Assembly (NCBI GenBank): GCA_008973525.1
Contig: WACJ01000010.1
Span: forward strand, 558,001-622,000
Direction: 5' to 3'
Source: Stenopsyche tienmushanensis
Lineage: Eukaryota; Arthropoda; Insecta; Trichoptera; Stenopsychidae
DNA: 64,000 bases
The notes beneath the pieces are model-generated. The model worked only from the letters and a program-made list of their open reading frames with translations. It ran no database searches and was not told the DNA's origin. Position numbers and translations under genes: made by a program. Below are positions 1-12,595 of the stretch, piece by piece; the first letter of the stretch is position 1; each line of letters opens with the position of its first letter.

Positions 1-3000
1 AAACCCATTTTTATATAGCGGACTTTCGGCTTTAACGAACACCCCCTCCACCTAATGAGTATGTTATATCGAGGTTTTACCAAGCGAAATATAAAATAAC
101 ATTACGCCAACGTTGGACACCTCTGCTTAAAAGAATCCATGATATTTAGGGTTTTTGAAAATTATATTAATAATGATTTGGTGATCTCGTTTTAGTAGTG
201 ATTTATATTTGTATATGAACAATTTATTTTTGCCCATTACTTTTTGTGCTTAAATTATTTATTTATTACCATGTGATATTTGAAAAGAACATTCCGTTTC
301 TAGTCGTATTGTTTTTTTTTTATATATGCATATATTTTTAAATTGTGTACTTTATTTTGCCAAATAAATCATCTCATTTTTATAAATTCTGTTTTCATTG
401 CTTAGTTGATTTAGAATAATTTGCTTTGTTTTTTTATTTTAAGTTTGATAATCACGAATCAATTGAAATTGAATTTCTAATAGCACACGTTTTTTTTTAA
501 AATGCAAAAATTTGTAAAAGTTGTGAAATATTTCGGTTACAAAGCAATCTAAAATAAAATTGGATACATTTGGTTTTACCATTAATGAAACATCAGTTTT
601 CAATGATTCATAATCCTGAAAATGTTCAAAGTGTACTGGAAAAGAATATTGTTTTTTGAATTAAACGATTGAGAATATTAAAAACATTTATTTTTGAGCA
701 TCAGTCGTAACCTTTTACTACTTTTTCGTTTATTTTTTAATATCTGGTTTATAAAATGTATCTGATTTTGATGTAATATAATCAGTTAGCCCCTTTATTA
801 CCTCCTTATATACTTTTTTTATATCTCTCACCCTCTGAAGTGTTATATTGACCTAAAAAGAAGATACACAGAAGATTTCCACATGAAATCATTTTAGCTA
901 ATCCAAATAAATTTTGATTCTAGGCACGACATAATGATTTCTTTAAACTGAGCTTAGGGTTGTTTTTTTAACGACAATCATTTTTACCAACAACCATTGC
1001 GGTTAAAGTTACCTTTTCATAACATTTTAATTCCATTTTTAAGAGATCTTTACATATTTTTTCTCATAACTAAGCTTATAGACTTGCCTTGTATTTTCTT
1101 TATATTTGTTTCGGGGCTGATTTGTAAAACATGTTTTTTTTATTGTTTGGTTTGTTTAATATATTTTTAATTTATATAATATTTAACATAAAACATTCGG
1201 TTCATAAAAACTGATTTTTTTTGTGTTTATATTTTATTTGTATTTTAAAAATTCAAATATTAATGAAAATTAGTAGCATATCGGAAGACGTAAATGTCCC
1301 TGTTTGTTTGAAATATATTTTTCTAATCGACAAAAAATAATAATCATCTCAACCTTTTCGTACTAAAAAACACCCTGCGTGCTACTATGATATGTATTTG
1401 GTACACCATATGAAATTCTGAGCACCGCATCTATTATATTTCATATTGATATTCTCATTATTAGAGTCGAGTTGTAGTAAATACATCATGGTGGAAGAAA
1501 GCTTAAATACGTATACTGATATATTAAAAATGCATTATAATATTTTATTTCGAGTAAGAATAACGAAAAGCCTGAAAAAATTCAAAATAAATATCTTACG
1601 AGTTGCCTCTTTTAAAGAAATTAAATACAGCCATCCCTCAGCCGTTTACTCATATAATTATGTGCAAGTCATTTTGTCAAATGCAATCAAAAAAGGGATG
1701 AATTTCTTATGATAACGAATAATACAAGCTTTTTTACTTTAAGCTTTACATTTATATCGAGACTTTGTCTTTTATTCTGGTATGTTCTGTTAAAAATGTT
1801 TCAACGGTTATCGATGTTAACGTAAACGTAATGAAACACGAATGAAGAATTTGCTTCATTCATACGAATCTCATATGTTATAATTAGGAAATATTAATTC
1901 GTTATCATATTAGTTTCGATTAACGAAAGCTTCATAAAACGGATTGAAAAGACTGCCTCAAGTTCAAAATGTTCAAAACAATAAACACTACCGACGTTTA
2001 ATAAAAACGTATTATACGACGTACGATTATCTCAGAGGCCAAACTACCACTACGAATGTCTTCACAAATTTAAACGTCGATTACTTTATCAAATTTATAC
2101 TAAATAGACGGTTCTTAACGTTATAGATGCACATAGTTGCCAACGTATTAAATAGTACAATTTATATTGTTTATAGTATTTGTATCGATAAACATTCGTT
2201 AATATTAGGTGCATTTATTTGTTAATATGAAAAATACCGATGCGTGTCCATTCTGTAATTGAATAATTCACTTGAAAATATAAGTATAATTTTGATTCAA
2301 AGGCAATTTTAAAGTAAATATGTATCCAATTCGAACGAAGCAGGGTAAAATATTGTCGAAATTGCGTTTATAAATTTGATTTCGGTACATTTGCTTATTT
2401 ATTAGTAAATTTATCATTAAAATATCCAGATTTATAAATAATCCTTAATAAAAATTGTCTATTAGGAATTGAATTAAACAATGTCATTTTAAGAAATCAC
2501 ACTTTTTGTTAATTGATTTCATCATAGTTATTACATTTTTGTTACGCATTTGAATTTAAAAATTAGGATACGACGTACCGAATTGTGTGCAAAATTATAA
2601 TTTACAATAATTCAACAAAGAATGTAAAAAATATTGAAGCGAATTGGCATTCCATGATTTTATATTTATTTAGTACTTCGTTATGTATTCGTTAATTAAA
2701 TTTATAATAGCAAATTTATGTAGCGTCGCAACGTTGATGAATTACAAATTTCGTATCATTTTTTATCAATTCAATTCACCGCGAGAGGGTTGCATTAAAA
2801 TTTTGGTTAACGAACAGGATCTAAACCAAATTGAAGAATCCTTTTTGTACGTTTTACAATTTTTGTTCAGAGTATTTTATGTTCTGACGTTGAGGTTTAA
2901 TCGTTGAAAATCAGCATAAATTCAATGAAATTATGCGTCGAGTGTTAGTATAATAATAAAGGAAATTTTGCAAGTACAATTTCGTGTCAAATACGGGTAG

Positions 3001-3948
3001 AACCCGAATATATTAATTATAGTAAAATTGATAATAATTATAACTTATCGATTAAAAAACATGGATTTTTTTTATTAAACTAATGCAAGTCGAATTAATT
3101 TTTACACACCTCTCAACATGTATTAATTTTTAATATCACGAGTGCTTACAAGTCGAAATTACAAACGAAATTTATTGTTTATAGAAGACGGGATTTTCTT
3201 CTTTTATCAGATCTTTCAGACACGTTCACGTTATTTTTTTATCTAGAGCTATGCACTATTAGACTTTATAGCATAATATTTCATAATTCAAATCTGTTCA
3301 CTAAAGTAATTATTTCAATCTAACCAATGCCTTATAAAAATAGCATATAAAGTATTTTTATAGAAGGCAATGCCTCGTAGCCGGCTGTATTTAGTAGTAT
3401 ATGACCGAGCGTCATTGGTATTATTAAAAATCTGGTTATAATATTTAGTTTAAGCAGTTGTATTCGTATGACGTACGTTTTATCAAATGTTAAATCATTC
3501 GACGAGTGTATAATTGTTTGATATCTTTAATAATTCACTACCATCGATATTTAATAATGTGTGTTTTTGCGTGTTATTTCTATTTGTATTCACAATGATT
3601 ATTATCAAATAACGTTGATTCATTGAACTCTAATGTATCGTCTTAAACCGATAGATTTGTTCTTAAAATGCATACGGAGTATGCGATCGGATGTTTTACC
3701 GTTTGTCTTGAAACTAAAATAAACGATATTTAAATAAGAAAACACTATAATACAATAAACGTGTAGAGAATCGATTAAATAAATAATTAATATTTATAGA
3801 TATTTTCAAATTGAAAAATAGCGATGTTTAAATGTTAATTTAAAAATGTATCCTTGGATCAACTATATAAAATCATTTAACGTATAGTTAAAAGGGTGGA
3901 AAATTAAATGCAATGTTTGAACGCTTGAATGACAGCACTCAATCTAAA
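1..3948. other. Gene-free AT-rich region
   Basis: No convincing exon was found on either strand. The open frames here are short, lack family similarity and are what AT-rich DNA gives by chance. The only recognisable item is a mariner 5' end at about 1374-1500, listed separately. Confidence 0.6.
1374..1500 (+). mobile_element. mariner-like 5' end fragment
   Basis: The segment carries the words gatatgtatttggtacacca, then tattatatttcatattgata, then attattagagtcgagttg, and ends at an ATG followed by GTGGAAGAA. The same series precedes the start codon of the mariner remnant near 45340 (minus strand), and recurs at 43838, 56255 and 63671. I infer that it is the 5' untranslated end of one mariner family with its first codons. 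The rest of the transposase is absent here. Confidence 0.6.
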
Positions 3949-3950
3949 TA

Positions 3951-4440
3951 CAGTAGACCTGCGGTAATCCGACAAATGTTTTGCAAGGCATTGTCGGATT
4001 GTCCAATTTGTCGGACTATAGAATACTGCCTCCAACCTCTTGTAGTCTGGAACTTTTTGGCTAAAATGGCGAGATATACATAGATAATACAAGCTTTCAT
4101 ATTATAGAATTAACCTAACTATACCGTCATAAAATGTATTGCATGACTATTTTTGAAGCGTTTTAACTATCCTTTGCTAGCTACAAATTCTTTCATGGCC
4201 AATATGGAATCAGAAATAGAAGTATGCCAGTTTCTTTCCTGAATTCTGAAGAAATCACATATACAAAGCTTCATCCACGTCTGAAAAAAAGTACTTTTAT
4301 TAATAAATAAATATTTTAAATATTTTTCACTAACATAATTGGTGAACCACAATAAATCAGTATATAATTTTGCATAAAAAAACGACACTTGATTTTCAAT
4401 AGGGTTGCCACACAATAGATCAAATACTGAATACAAAAGA
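3951..4440 (-). mobile_element. pogo/Tigger-like element fragment, TIR type CAGTAGACC
   Basis: The left end reads CAGTAGACCTGCGGTAATCC directly after TA, the target-site dinucleotide of the Tc1/mariner/pogo superfamily. The terminal 120 bases recur at 12221, 14219 and, inverted, at 58530-58647. The inner 4140-4290 block recurs at 11556-11680 and, inverted, at 58330-58420. A minus-strand open frame (4167-4436) is probably a transposase tail, but I see no diagnostic catalytic motif in it. The family assignment rests on the termini. Confidence 0.55.
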
Positions 4441-4513
4441 AAATTAAAAAGTTATATGCACGTTTGTTAAATTTAAAATGTTATAATTTTATGGTCTCAA
4501 AAATACACATATA

Positions 4514-5226
4514 CACTCAAACCTCTTTTTGTGCGATTTCGAAGTTATGCGGTTTTTTTAAAGCATTTTTTAAAATTATTTCATAAAGAGTACGCATTGA
4601 GATATATCGGATAAAATAGGAAATCATCAACAATAACCGAAATTTATAAAAAAAAATACAATTTTGGACTTTTTGGACTTGGAATAAATTTACAAAATTC
4701 CAACTATTTACGGAGTTATAGCTATTTTGGGTGACGCGGCAATTTGGCCGGACCTACCATAATGAAATCTTTTAACGCGTTTTTCACAAACAGTCGCCAT
4801 TTTGTGATTTTTTTTTGTGTTAGTGACTTTATTGTTGGGAAGAGAAAATCTACACAGAACAATGATGACATTTACACTGGGTATACTATTTCTTCCGAAG
4901 AAGAGAGCGATTTTGAGTCATATCGAAAATCGCAACGAAAATTATCATATAGCGATGATAGTTTATAATTAAAATAATTAGTATTTCTCCAGTGGATGTC
5001 TGGCATTTGAGATGCCAGATATTAGACTATCCTTAAAATTTTACCAATGATGCAAAAAACGTCCTTTAAATGTTACCGAAAATGTTATTTTTTATTGTCT
5101 TATTGTTTTCCTGTTTTTTTTTATTAACCATTTTTTTTATTAGCTGTTTCAAAGTTATGCGGTTTTTAAAATCCACGGAACGCATCTTCACTTTTTCTAT
5201 GTAACCGCACAAAAAAAGGTTTAAGT
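4514..5226. mobile_element. pogo/Tigger-like nonautonomous element with terminal inverted repeats
   Basis: The left end (cactcaaacctctttttgtg, then a phrase with aagttatgcggttttt) and the right end (aaccgcacaaaaaaaggttt, read inverted) match as terminal inverted repeats and sit beside TA. The element is about 0.7 kb. It holds one plus-strand frame (4744-4968) encoding a serine/glutamate-rich tail, which may be the C-terminus of a lost transposase. A related pair of ends occurs at about 57790-57945. Confidence 0.6.
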
Positions 5227-5239
5227 GCATATATATTAT

Positions 5240-5960
5240 ACACAATAAAAATATTATTTTGGGCGTGGTATGCTTTGAAGGAAGTCGTTGGGCAGAGTAG
5301 AATTTTACAGTTTTCGCATGCGGATTTTGTTTCCTGTCTTTTTTTCGAAATAATCCATCCAACATTTTATACACATCAGTTAAGAAATGGCTGTTTTGCC
5401 CTTCTAAGCAAAAAAGCTTCTACTCTTGCATTTTCTTGTAGTTTTTGGATCGTCTGTACAATGTATTTGAATCACCTGTCGAATGCTTCTCTGTTTTCTC
5501 TCGGAATGCAAGTATGCATTTGATGACTTTTTTAAATAGCCTTTTATATCACTTCTGGCAACGATATACATATTTCTCGTATTTATTGTGGACTCGCCGC
5601 TTTGTTGATCTATTTCGTTTGATGCAATTATATTTCCTGATTGCATTCTGGATAGCATCGTCACTTCTCGCTTGTCTTTCCACATTTGTGCAAGCATTTT
5701 ATTGTGTTTTGTGTGTTAAATTCCCGTTTCACCTTTGGCCAATCATTTATAAAATTTACCGACCCAATTTTTTCGCACGGTTTGACAGCAATCGGTTTAA
5801 AGCGTACAAAGTCAGACTGGTATTCCAATCCACGTATAATGCGTGATTTTTTATTCAAATATGGTGTCATCAAGGTCACCAATTTCCATTGACACCCAAA
5901 TTGTAGTTTTTGTTTAGCTCCGTATAAATGATGAAGTCCATAACAATTCCACTTTTGCAA
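5240..5960 (-). mobile_element. piggyBac-like transposase remnant (degenerate)
   Basis: Two overlapping minus-strand frames run 5960-5661 and 5697-5404 and continue brokenly to about 5270. The first contains LVTLMTPYLNKKSR, the second WKDKREVTMLS followed by a Cys/Lys-rich tail (HCTDDPKTTRKCKS). The order TPYL, then W-D-K-R-x-V-x-M-L-S, then a Cys-rich tail resembles the core and C-terminus of piggyBac-type transposases. Frameshifts and stops separate the blocks, so it is inactive. The assignment is from pattern only. Confidence 0.45.
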
Positions 5961-6042
5961 TCACATAAAACTTAATAATTTATATTTTTGACAATTTCTG
6001 TTTGTGCCAACCCTGACGAAATATATCGAATATATCCTAAAC

Positions 6043-6351
6043 TAGGGGTGCCCAACCTTTTTTGCCTTGAGAGCTACCTTTCAATTAAAAATTGGTTCGG
6101 GATCGACTTCTTCTTCTTCGATTCTTATCGGAAATATATTTAACTTCAAGATGTTTATTTTAAATGCGAAAAACCCTGATACTTAGGACATTGGCTTTAT
6201 GAAACCTAGCAAAAGATGCTCCTAACTCCCTAAAAAATTGTGTCGGTCCATACGCCAAACATCCTGAATATAAAATATTCGAATATTTTACCAATTTCAT
6301 ATTCGTTGTTCGAATAATTGAATTTACGATTATTTGGGACCCCTAGTTATA
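6043..6351. mobile_element. hAT-like short inverted-repeat element
   Basis: It starts ctaggggtgcccaacc and ends atttgggacccctag, which are imperfect inverted repeats of about 15 bases. The left 100 bases recur at 13878-13985, and the right 110 bases recur inverted at 35253-35320. Termini of the CAGGGGT(G/C)CCCAA type are usual for hAT-derived elements. I could not see a clean 8-bp target duplication. Confidence 0.5.
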
Positions 6352-6639
6352 ATACGCATCGCTATTCCTTCTGTTTAAACTCCGACTATCGAATTTGGAC
6401 CCCGTGAGAAACAACAACGATTCACGCTAGGCGACGAGTGTGTTAAGTTTGAGACTCAAATAGCTTATTTTTACAAAAGAACTTTTTGGATAAAAATAAA
6501 TAAATAACAAGACGCGTGTATTTTTTTGCTAATTTTTTTTGAATGGCATTCATCATGAGTTTATTTAATAATACTCAACATTGCATTGGATAATAATCAG
6601 ACGAAGGTCTAATAATGTGTTAATAATGGTCTAATAAGA

Positions 6640-7735
6640 CACCCATAGTGGGTAGTTTCAGATTTGTACTGACTAAACCCCTCCCTTGTCCATCTATATC
6701 CCCCTGATATTGTTTATCACATTATTTTAGGGGGACAGGTAGTCTGGCCTTAGGTGATTGGCCCTATTCTATTGTTGGAGAGGCGCTCTGCGTTTCTCTC
6801 TTTCACTCCCCTCTTTGGCGCTCAGAATCTCTTCTTCAAAGGTTCCAGTTCTTCTTGCTTTCCATAATGCTGTGGACCATGTTGTCGACGTTGAGCTCGG
6901 CTACCCCGAGTGCTTGTTTCAGCAGTTTTTTCTGGGGTGCCCAAGTCTTACAGCCAATGATGGTGTTCTCTACGACCTCCGCTTGGCAGTGGTGGCACGT
7001 TGCGGACGGTTCTTTGCCAATCCGCTTCAGGTACGCACCGAAGCATCCATGCCCAGTGAGCGCCTGAGTCAAGCGGTAGGTCGTTTCACCGTGTTCCCGG
7101 GCCTTCCATCGACTTATGACCGGGATAAGTCGGTAGGTCCATCTTCCCTTGCTGGACTGATCCCATCTCTGTTGCCAGGCTTCCCTCAGTTTTTGTCATA
7201 TTCGTTGCGATTTTTAGGATCTTCGTAGTCCAAGGCCCTCTTCTTTGCCTGGAGGTCAAGCGGGGGTATTCCAGCGACCACGAGCACCGCTTCTTCAGAT
7301 AGTTTGTATGCTGCGGTGACTCGGAGCGCTCCCTGCCGCTGGACCCCGGCCAGCTTCCTTCTGTAGCTTTTGTGTCTGAGCGACTCATGCCATATCGGGG
7401 CTCCGTACAGAAGGATCGAGTGTATTACCTCGTTTATGGTACGTCTTCTGCACGGCTTTGGCCCTCCGATATTAGGCACGAGCCGTCCTAACTCACTGGC
7501 CACCTTCTGCGCCTTCTGCGCAGCTGCTTCAATATGTTTTCTGAATATCAGCTTGTTGTCCATGAAGATCCCGAGGTATCTCAGCGATTTGCTGTATTCA
7601 ACCTCGTGATCATTCACACATAGTCTTTGCTCTGTTTGATCAAGCATTTTCACGCCTTCCGAATTATTTCGATTGCTATCTGCACTGCTCCAAACGTGGA
7701 TCAGACTCATTAAACTCCTCCTACGGTTCCGCCGC
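6640..7735 (-). mobile_element. R1-like non-LTR retrotransposon, 3' half (copy A)
   Basis: Minus-strand frames give the end of a reverse transcriptase ORF2: the thumb block SLRYLGIFMDNKL, then YGAPIWHESL, VTAAYKLSEEAVLVVAGIPP and the C-terminal Cys/His block GCFGAYLKRIG followed by CHHC. The order (thumb, conserved GAPIW, AGIPPLDL, zinc knuckle) is that of R1/I-clade LINEs. At least one frameshift near 7190-7100 breaks it. The 3' tail (6640-6740) recurs at 18440-18560 and 59460-59580. The 5' end, endonuclease and palm domain are missing. Confidence 0.8.
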
Positions 7736-7789
7736 CACCCGGCTACCGCGAAGTATTGCTCTAGGGTGGGGGTATGTATCCCTATAGGG

Positions 7790-7984
7790 CAGTGGTTCCT
7801 AACCTAGGGGGAATTACCCTTGCAGGGGTAAAACAGGTGTTCTGCGGGGGTAATCATGCTGGTATTTTTTTGTATGTAGATAATAAAATGGCAGATCAGC
7901 GCCATGTGGCCGAGCATGATGGGTAAAATCAGTTTCCCTAATAGGCCATAGGGGTAACAATACTGAAAAGGTTAGGAAGCACTG
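7790..7984. mobile_element. hAT-like MITE between two LINE fragments
   Basis: The left end cagtggttcctaacct and the right end aggttaggaagcactg are inverted repeats of about 16 bases. The element is 195 bp, with no coding capacity. Flanking 8-mers (ctataggg and ctctagag) are only partly alike. A diverged relative in inverted orientation lies at 54944-55105. Confidence 0.7.
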
Positions 7985-7994
7985 CTCTAGAGCC

Positions 7995-8569
7995 TCGTGT
8001 TACCGCGAATTCTTCGCGGTTTCTCTATTCCTAATCTCTTGTGTGTACCTCTCTGTGCTCCAAGCCGGGCAGTCGAATAGCGTGTGTGCGGCATCGTCCA
8101 GTTCCGCTCCGCAGTGGTGACATTCCGGGCCGGCTTCCTTTTGGATCTTGTAAAGGTAGCTGCCAAAGCAGCCGTGTCCATTGAGTCCCTGGGTAAAATG
8201 ATAACACAGCTGAGCATGTTTCCTGGCTGTCCAGGGCTTTAGGTCCGGAATGAGCCGACGAGTACATCAACCTTTGGCGGAGCTGTCCCATCGGGACTGC
8301 CATTCCGCCATTGTGAACTGCCTAGCTCTTTGCCTGATTTCCCCTGTGTGTATGGCATTCCTTTCCTTTGCGAGCAGGTCGATTGGCGGAATGACAGTCA
8401 GTGCCAGGACTGCGTCTTCTGACACTGTGCGATATGCTGCTGCGACTCTGATCGTGCTTCTCCTCTGTACTCTAGCTAGATTGAGCCTGGCCCTTTCGAA
8501 GTGTAGTGCCTCGGCCCATATTGGAGCAGTGGATCGGCCCCATCGGATTCCAAGCGTGGATCGGCCCAT
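7995..8569 (-). mobile_element. R1-like non-LTR retrotransposon, 3' fragment (copy B)
   Basis: The minus strand encodes APIWAEALHFERARLNLARV, then AAYRTVSEDAVLAL and PPIDLLAKER, followed after frame changes by a Cys-rich block with DDAAHT and CPAW near 8100-8030. It aligns with copy C (10721-11335) and, less closely, with copy A in the same C-terminal region of ORF2. It is truncated and shifted in frame. Confidence 0.75.
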
Positions 8570-9845
8570 AACATAATATGTTGGGGTACAACGGATAGCT
8601 TATCTTAGAGTAGAAAAAAATTATGACGGCCTTTTTCTACAATCGGGTATGAAATTAAAAATTATTTTAACAATTAGTTGATCCAGGATTGTTAAATTAC
8701 TATGATATAATCTAAATATGATGCATCTTCGTGGAGAATGTGCGTTATATTAACATTTATCAATGGAAAGAGATTTCTATTTTTGAACATTGCATTCGGT
8801 TGAATATTATTTTGAAATACGTCGTTTGATTTTTTCAATTCATCAAATGTAATATAAACTTAAACGATGTCAGGCAAGATTTCAGAAACTGTTTGAAAAG
8901 ATTGGTCAGATATTTGTGAATACATAATAGTGATATTGGTATATCGAAATGCATATTCATAAAACCTGAACTGACTTGTACATAAGGAAAGTTCAATTTT
9001 TAATTAAATAGTAAAAACTAGGTTTATCGATTGTTTTGATCTCTTTGATTTGATCTATTTTTCTTTTTACCATTGTACATTAGGTGTTTCGTTATTATAA
9101 TAATGTAGTATTTATACTATGCCCTTGTGGTTTTGTCCTTATATGGTTGTATTATAATAGTTTTATTTTGTATTATTTAGACTTTTATAATGTAAATAGA
9201 ATATTAGATTTTTTATAATATCTACATACACATACAAAAGTAAACTGTATATAGTGGCAGATTTATCAATTAAAAACAGACTGGTTTTTTATTAGTTACC
9301 ATACATAGAATTAACAAAATTCACATTATATATGAATATAAAAGATTTTAGAACAATCAAAACAACAAATCAATTTCAATGCATTCACAGTACACTCTTA
9401 ATGCTGTTTTTTTTTGTAAAATTAATAAAACGCAATGATGAATAATATTATTAACGACGATGCATTGCGAGTGTATTGTAAATGATTTTTTGAATCTTTG
9501 CCTGGGGCCATAACTTCATGCCTCGATCCTCTAAGTAATTATCTGCCATTTGTTATTTATATTTATGTAAAATAAAATAATCTAAAGGGTTGAGAAACCA
9601 GTTTAGCTTTTAAAGTTTATTAACACATTTTTTCTAGCATTTCCATATCAATTAATTTTTTTAAAGTAAATATAGTCGTCTTATTTTTCAGTGTTCAATT
9701 GTCAGACGATGAATCAAATTTAAAATTGAGAACCAATAAATTTTCTTATAAAAATTGAATCTTTTATTTAATGCTTTACTAAAACTCCCCCGAATAAATT
9801 CCCTTAAAAAGTCTTAATAAAGTCTTGTCAGCATCAGGTCCAGAG
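8570..9845. other. AT-rich intergenic stretch, nothing recognised
   Basis: No open frame with family similarity, no splice-consistent exon and no clear terminal repeats were seen. Confidence 0.5.
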
Positions 9846-11470
9846 TGGATGGTTGCCTGTTGATGGATGGGTAGTGTGTGAATCACTGCGGAAAGTGAAT
9901 TTGGATACTGTTTTTTTGAGAGAGAAAGACTACAAAGAGGAGCTCTGTTGGTTTTCTCTGCAGCGTTTCCATTACTGGTGCAGGGGTATTTCCTGTTTAC
10001 GCCGATACAGTACCCCCTTTCACAGCAGGAGAACTCGCCATGGTCATCAAGTGACTGGCGATGAACAAAGCTCTGGGACTGGATGGCGTCCTTAACAAAG
10101 TTATTGGATAGGTCGCTAGTACTAATCCAAGCGTCTTGCTAGCGGTATACAATACCTTTCTAGCGGGAGGAGTCTTTCCAGCGCCCTGGAAAAGGCAGAT
10201 ACTTGTGCCTATTCCCAAAGGGAATAAGGCAACTCCTAGCTGCCCTGTATTTTGGCTTTCGTCCGGGCAGTTCCATCATCGACGCCATCAATAAAATCGT
10301 GGAAACTATGAAGCAGGCGTGACGATGTAGCGGCAAGGCCAGTGGGCAAGCAATCATGATTGCGCTGGATGCGAAGAACGCATTCAATTCGGCCAGATGG
10401 CATTTGATCCTCAAGAGCTTGAACGAAATTGACGTTCCACCATATCTTGCTAGAAGGCGTTCCACGGGGGTCCATACTCGGACACCACTCACGGAGGGCG
10501 CCAAAATGGTCACCTTCGCTGATGATGTATCTCTCTTAGTCACCGCAAAATCTGCTAAGATCCTGCGAGTGACTTATGTAGACACAATGCGAAAAGCGAA
10601 GAAATGGCTAACAAGAGCTGGACTGTAGCTCGCTGTCCAAAAGACGGAACATCGCGATGGATCTGGCTAGGTTGATGGTCAACATCGGAGGCCCAAAAAC
10701 TAGCAGAAGACTCTACAACGATGTATTGCATGCGGTTGTACGGTGCGCCAATATGGGCTGAGGCACTGCAAGCTGAAAGGGCCAGGCTTAACATGGTCAG
10801 AATCCAGAAAAGAAGTGTGATCATGGTGACTGCTGCATACCGCATAGTGTCAGATGATGCTATCCTGGCACTGGCTGCCATTCCACCAATTGATCTGCTC
10901 ACCCAAGAGAGACAGGCGGTCCAAAAAGGAGAAACGAAGAAGGCGGCCAGATAAACCACGATGGTGGTAGGGCAGCTCCACGAAAGATCGTTGGACATCT
11001 GGACTGATCACAGACCTAGAAGAATGGAGACAAAGGAAACATGGTCAGCTCTGTTACCACCTGACCCAGGTCCTTACCGGACCTGGATTGATTCGATAGA
11101 TATCTTAATTAAAATGGTTAAAGAGGCAGGTTCGGAATGCCGTTATTATGGAGCAGGCAATGACGATGCCGCACACACGACATTCGTCTGTCCAGCATGG
11201 AGCGTTGAAAGGGATACTCTTCGTGAAGAGCTGGGAGTAAATATATTCTTGCCTAAAAATATGATTCCTTCAATGCTCAAGGATGCTAGGGCATGGAATG
11301 CGTTATTCAAATACACAAAATGCGTTATGCAGTAGAAGGAGAATGCCGAAAGTAGGAGAAGACAATAGGGATACATAGATGTCACCCCAGTGCAATCTTT
11401 AACTAGTAGCCGGGTGGCAGCAAAAGAGGAGGAGGGTTTTAGTGGGTAGAAATCCCACACTACCACAATT
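9846..11470 (+). mobile_element. R1-like non-LTR retrotransposon, reverse transcriptase and C-terminus (copy C)
   Basis: Broken plus-strand frames follow reverse-transcriptase order: VPPFTAGELAMVIK and NKALGLDGVLNK (10010-10110), GGVFPAPWKRQILVPIPKGN (10168-10230), IALDAKNAFNSARWH (10356-10402), FADDVSLLVT (10516-10545), then GAPIWAEAL, AAIPPIDLL and a C-terminal Cys/His block with DDAAHTTFVCPAW (11161-11200). Several frameshifts, stops and internal deletions are present. A 3' tail of about 130 bases ends near 11470, and related tails occur at 20590-20660 and 59460. Confidence 0.8.
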
Positions 11471-11549
11471 CTGGCGACAGGTGCTGGAGGACCGTTGAAA
11501 AATGATTTAGCTATGATATTAGCTTATTTGACCGCGGCACATCTGTGAC

Positions 11550-11894
11550 AATTGTTTCCATGGCCAATATGGAGCCATAAATATATGTATGCCTGTTTCT
11601 TCTTTGAATCCTGAAGAAACCACATTTACAAAGTTTTCTCCACCATTGCATGTTTGGCTTTCTTGAAAGTTAGCTTCTTGCCTGGCCCACAATCAGTGGT
11701 GGAGACCAATTTTGAATGTTCTACTTCATACTCACTTGCCAAGCTACAAAAATATTCATTACGATTTAGGCAGTCCAGAATCTTACTTCTACATTGACGA
11801 AGCTTTACCGTACATATGCACTATACTTGTATTGGAATGTCGGATTACAGGGGGCGCCGGATTAGACTGGGACCAGATTACTGCGGATCTACTT
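11550..11894. mobile_element. pogo/Tigger-like fragment with inverted terminal repeat
   Basis: 11556-11680 matches the inner block of the element at 4140-4290. 11838-11894 is the reverse complement of the terminal region seen at 12221-12275, ending with the inverted TIR near 11894. It looks like a rearranged copy with an internal deletion. Confidence 0.5.
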
Positions 11895-12220
11895 TATATA
11901 AATTTAAAATATACTACAAACAATTTGAATTACTTAAAATTCGCCAAATTGAAGTCGCATTTATGCCGTATTCTATTGAACGACGTGAAATTGATTATGT
12001 CTTTTGATGATCGATTATTGTAATAAATTATAATTTTGATTGAGATATTGAATTTTTGATTGATTGAGTTAATTATAATAAACAGAATTGATTGACCTTT
12101 GTTGAATTGGGCGAAAATGCTTCATCAATACAAAAAGCTAGTTCCTATTACATATTTGATATAACTAATCAAATAATGGTCATACATTAGATTAAGCGGT
12201 GATCTTATGATCTAAACATA

Positions 12221-12318
12221 CAGCAGACCCGCTGTAATCCGGCCCCAGTCTAATCCGACGCCCCTTGTAGTCCGACACCGCCTTACAAAACGTTAGTCGG
12301 ATTACCGCGGGTCTGCTG
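12221..12318. mobile_element. 98-bp palindromic MITE of the CAG(C/T)AGACC family
   Basis: It begins CAGCAGACCCGCTGTAATCC after TA and ends GGATTACCGCGGGTCTGCTG, which are near-perfect inverted repeats of about 20 bases. The interior is a further GC-rich stretch of the same terminus (ccttgtagtccgac). It is essentially two element ends joined, so it can fold on itself. Confidence 0.75.
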
Positions 12319-12595
12319 TGATTTGATATTTTGATTTGAACTAAAAAAATCTTATCTAAACAAATATTGAATCATCATAATTCTATGACTCTATTCATAA
12401 TCGTTACATTCTTCGGGAGCTCGATGATAAAAAAAATCAGAAACATTTTAAGCATTCAATCGAAATTGATAAGATAAAAATTCAGGGCAGTATCATAGAT
12501 AAATTATTTTGTCAGTGTCCAGATTATCTAGTGGCTCATTATGATGTGTATTAGAGTGTATTAAAAACCAATAAAGTTATTTTTACTGCTTAGTG

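Noticed and set aside
1446..1712. Possible small protein starting in the mariner-like block
   Set aside because: Its in-frame ATG at 1488 matches the start region of the mariner family. The rest is AT-rich and has no similarity.
4744..4968. Possible host gene encoding a Ser/Glu-rich peptide
   Set aside because: It lies wholly inside an element with terminal inverted repeats, so a transposase relic is more likely.
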